Assembly (NCBI RefSeq): GCF_016863655.1
Contig: NZ_BOPH01000025.1
Span: 1 to 64,000, forward strand
Direction of reading: 5' to 3'
From: Virgisporangium ochraceum
Lineage (GTDB): Bacteria; Actinomycetota; Actinomycetes; Mycobacteriales; Micromonosporaceae
DNA: 64,000 nucleotides
Both the position numbers and the translations under genes were made by a program. Below the pieces are notes generated by a model. The model was given only the letters and a program-made list of their open reading frames with translations. It had not been told where the DNA came from and ran no database searches. Below are positions 62,039 through 64,000 of this stretch, one piece after another (the stretch's first letter is position 1; every line of letters begins with the position of its first letter).

Positions 62039-63331
62039 TCAGCGCAGCAGGTCGCGGCGGTCGGCCAGGAACGCCTCGACGGCCGCCACGAACCGGTCGC
62101 ACTCCGCGTCACCGACCGCGAGCGACAGGGCCACCATGCCGCGCCGGGCCACGTGGACGCCGCGCTCGAGGAGGTCGAGAAAGAGCAGCTCACCGAGTCG
62201 CGGGTCGGCCCGGTCGGCCTCCGCGGCGTTCGTCGGCGGCCGCGCCGTGAAGTGGACCGCGAACATGCTGCCGATCCCGGTGACGTGCACCGGCAGGCCG
62301 GCGGTGAGCGCGGCCAGCCGCTCGCGCAGCGCGTCGCCCCGCGCATTCAGCGCGACGGCCGCCTCGGGCGTGTACACCTCGGTGAGCCCGGCCAGCCCCG
62401 CCGACATCGTCAACACGTTGTTGTTGAACGTGCCGGGGTGCGCCACGGCACCGGGACGCGTCGGGTCGAACCGCTCCATCACGTCGCGCCGGCCGCCGAA
62501 CGCGCCGAACGACATGCCGCCGCCGATGTACTTGCCGATCGTGGTGAGGTCGGGCGCGATGCCGAGCTGCGCCTGCCGGCCGCCCGCCGACAGCCGCGAG
62601 GTCATCACCTCGTCGAAGATCAGAAGACTATGGGACCGGGTGGCGGCGCGCCGCAGCGCCGACAGGAACTCCGCGGTGCCGGGGATGCAGCCGCCCGAGC
62701 CGAGCACCGGCTCCACCAGCACCGCGGCGGTGTCGTCGTCGACGAGGTCGGCGGCGGCCGGGTCGTTGTAGGTGGCGACGACGAACTCGTGCGGCAGGTT
62801 CAGCGGGTCGCCGCGGCCGCCGTGGAACGACAGCACGCTGCCGTGGTAGCCGCCGTCGAAGACCAGCACCTTCCGGCGTCCCGTATGCAGTGTCGCCGTG
62901 GCGAGCGCGAGCGTGTTCGCCTCGGTGCCCGAGTTGGTGAACCGCAGCAGCTCCATCGACGGGAACCGCCGCTGGATGGCCGCCGCGAACGGGCCCTCGA
63001 CCATCGTGTGGCCCGACAGGTTGACGCCACCGTCGAGGGCCCGGCGGACCGCCGCGAGGAGCACGGGGTGCGAGTGGCCGTAGAGCCCGGCGGTGTACTC
63101 GCCGACCAGGTTGATGTACTCGTGGCCGTCGGCGTCCCAGATGCGGCAGCCGTCGCCGCGCACGATCCCGAGCGGGAACGGCGGGTGGTACAGGACCGTA
63201 CGGGTGTTGCCACCGGGAAGGGCGGTGGCGGCCGCCTCGAAGCGCTCGCGGCTCCTCGGGTTCCTTCCGGCGTACCGCCGCCGCGCCTGCGCGACCGCTG
63301 TGTCCAAGACCGCAGTGTCGAGCCTGCTCAC
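62039..63331 (-). CDS. Class III PLP-dependent aminotransferase (glutamate-1-semialdehyde mutase-like)
   Basis: A 430-residue PLP enzyme. N-terminal LPGGNTRTVLYHPPFPL resembles GSA aminomutases. FTNSGTEAN, FDGGYHGS, IFDEVMTSR (Asp240, Glu241) and TIGKYIGGG with Lys267 form the cofactor site. HemL proper has extra conserved features, so this is more likely a HemL-like transaminase of secondary or amino-sugar metabolism. GTG 63331 leaves only 24 bp to the divergent LLM oxidoreductase start. Confidence 0.87.
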   Translation of the reverse strand: MSRLDTAVLDTAVAQARRRYAGRNPRSRERFEAAATALPGGNTRTVLYHPPFPLGIVRGDGCRIWDADGHEYINLVGEYTAGLYGHSHPVLLAAVRRALDGGVNLSGHTMVEGPFAAAIQRRFPSMELLRFTNSGTEANTLALATATLHTGRRKVLVFDGGYHGSVLSFHGGRGDPLNLPHEFVVATYNDPAAADLVDDDTAAVLVEPVLGSGGCIPGTAEFLSALRRAATRSHSLLIFDEVMTSRLSAGGRQAQLGIAPDLTTIGKYIGGGMSFGAFGGRRDVMERFDPTRPGAVAHPGTFNNNVLTMSAGLAGLTEVYTPEAAVALNARGDALRERLAALTAGLPVHVTGIGSMFAVHFTARPPTNAAEADRADPRLGELLFLDLLERGVHVARRGMVALSLAVGDAECDRFVAAVEAFLADRRDLLR

Positions 63332-63342
63332 GAACGCGAGTC

Positions 63343-63348
63343 TACGAT
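63343..63348 (+). promoter_or_regulatory. -10 element of a leaderless LLM oxidoreductase transcript
   Basis: TACGAT ends seven nt before GTG 63356. With only 24 bp between divergent starts and no SD, the transcript most likely begins at the start codon. Confidence 0.5.
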
Positions 63349-63355
63349 CAACGAC

Positions 63356-64000
63356 GTGGAATTCGGAGTGGGCTACTTCCCGACGCACGACGGCATCGGA
63401 CCGGCCGAACTGGCCAGGCTGGTCGAGGAGCGGGGCCAGGAGTCGCTGTTCTTCGCCGAGCACACGCACATCCCGGCCAGCCGGGAGAGCCCGTGGGGCG
63501 GCGGGCCGGTGCTGCCGCAGAAGTACTGGCACTGCTACGACCTGTTCGTCGCGGTCACCGCGGCCCTGACCGCGACGACCCGCCTACGGGTCGGCAGCGG
63601 CGTGTGCCTGGTGGTCGAGCGCGACCCGATCACCACCGCCAAGGAGGTCGCCAGCGTCGACCGGATCTCCGGCGGCCGGTTCGAGTTCGGCGTCGGCGCC
63701 GGCTGGAACCGCGAGGAGATGGCCAACCACGGCACCGACCCGCGCACCCGCATGGCGCTCATGCGCGAACGCGTCGAGGCGATGAAGGCGATCTGGACCA
63801 GCCACGAGGCGTCCTACGCGGGCGAGTTCGTGAGCTTCGACCGGATCTGGCAGTACCCGAAGCCGGCCCAGCGGCCGCACCCGCCGATCCTCGTCGGCGG
63901 CGAGGGTGCGACCGTGCTCGACCGGGTGCGGGCGTTCGGCACCGCCTGGTTCCCGAACTACAACGGTTCGGAGGCGTTCCGCGACCGCATCGTCGAGGCC
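63356..64000 (+). CDS. LLM-class F420-dependent oxidoreductase, truncated by window edge
   Basis: 215 codons are visible with no stop before the window ends. The start VEFGVGYFPTHDGIGPAELARLVEERG, LFFAEHTHIP, RLRVGSGVCLVVERDP, the signature SGGRFEFGVGAGWNREEM, and ILVGGEG are typical of luciferase-like F420-dependent oxidoreductases (TIGR03619 type). These proteins use F420 or flavin to oxidise or reduce small molecules; the substrate is unknown. GTG 63356 has no SD and is probably leaderless. Confidence 0.9.
   Translation, partial: MEFGVGYFPTHDGIGPAELARLVEERGQESLFFAEHTHIPASRESPWGGGPVLPQKYWHCYDLFVAVTAALTATTRLRVGSGVCLVVERDPITTAKEVASVDRISGGRFEFGVGAGWNREEMANHGTDPRTRMALMRERVEAMKAIWTSHEASYAGEFVSFDRIWQYPKPAQRPHPPILVGGEGATVLDRVRAFGTAWFPNYNGSEAFRDRIVEA

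Noticed and set aside
62039-63331. hemL (heme biosynthesis)
   Set aside because: GSA-like motifs are present but no other heme genes are nearby and overall features fit the broader class III HemL-like group.

Overview
The window is about 72% G+C. It is densely packed with overlapping GTGA/ATGA gene junctions and uses many GTG (and some TTG) starts. It carries F420-type LLM, BTAD-NB-ARC-TPR, TetR and LacI genes and sugar ABC operons without their own ATPase. Together these point to a soil-type filamentous actinomycete (Micromonosporaceae, Cryptosporangium or Pseudonocardia-like; the exact genus cannot be read from the sequence). No rRNA, tRNA, CRISPR array, transposase or phage gene was found.

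Layout. 0.1-1.4 kb: a beta-lactamase-fold serine hydrolase and a cupin. 1.4-8.4 kb: a pectin/uronate module with a sugar-phosphate isomerase-like and a Gfo/Idh/MocA gene, a LacI regulator, a secreted PL1 pectate lyase, a GH88 unsaturated uronyl hydrolase and an SDR. Two LacI-type operators built on AGGAAAGCGCTTTCCT lie in its divergent promoters. 8.5-15.2 kb: a five-gene, translationally coupled uronate operon (Gfo, uronate isomerase UxaC, an L-fuconate-dehydratase-type enolase, a fructuronate/tagaturonate reductase-type dehydrogenase, Gfo). A second LacI gene diverges from it, with GCAAACGTTTGC-type operators, and reads into a sugar ABC transporter (binding lipoprotein, two permeases, YesL-like protein). 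The plausible flow is pectin -> unsaturated oligouronides -> uptake -> uronates -> 2-keto-3-deoxy sugar acids; the final kinase and aldolase are not in the window.

20.4-29.3 kb: a GMC oxidoreductase/aldehyde dehydrogenase pair, an MBL-fold hydrolase, a 17-bp tandem repeat, a VOC protein, an acyl-CoA-thioesterase-like protein, a TetR/hydrolase pair and a PPP-type phosphatase. 29.3-36.5 kb: a NicO/HupE-like membrane protein with a His-rich loop, two DUF4331 secreted proteins, a TPR protein and a small anchored protein. 36.5-40.8 kb: a pseudokinase, small membrane proteins (one TM2) and a large membrane protein with a septum-formation-type domain. 40.8-46.7 kb: a GH13 alpha-glucosidase and an alpha-glucoside-type ABC operon. 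47-48.5 kb: a class F-like sortase with a DUF4397 protein. 48.6-52.9 kb: a GH63-like hydrolase divergent from a GT4 glycosyltransferase. 53-64 kb: an orphan soluble GAF-histidine kinase, a methyltransferase/TetR pair, an AfsR-like regulator, a lactonase-like propeller, a metallophosphoesterase, an FKBP, a class III aminotransferase and a truncated LLM oxidoreductase.

The most unusual signal is not a gene. A 14-bp palindrome, GGAAAGCGCTTTCC, occurs about 30 times (15 copies with at most one mismatch), mostly inside coding sequences in all reading frames, from 0.5 to 40.5 kb and then not at all. The same sequence forms the apparent operators of the first LacI regulator. A second palindrome, GTCCACNGTGGAC, is also repeated across the window. 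These two families, and the DUF4331-NicO-TPR cluster, are the main candidates for undescribed biology.
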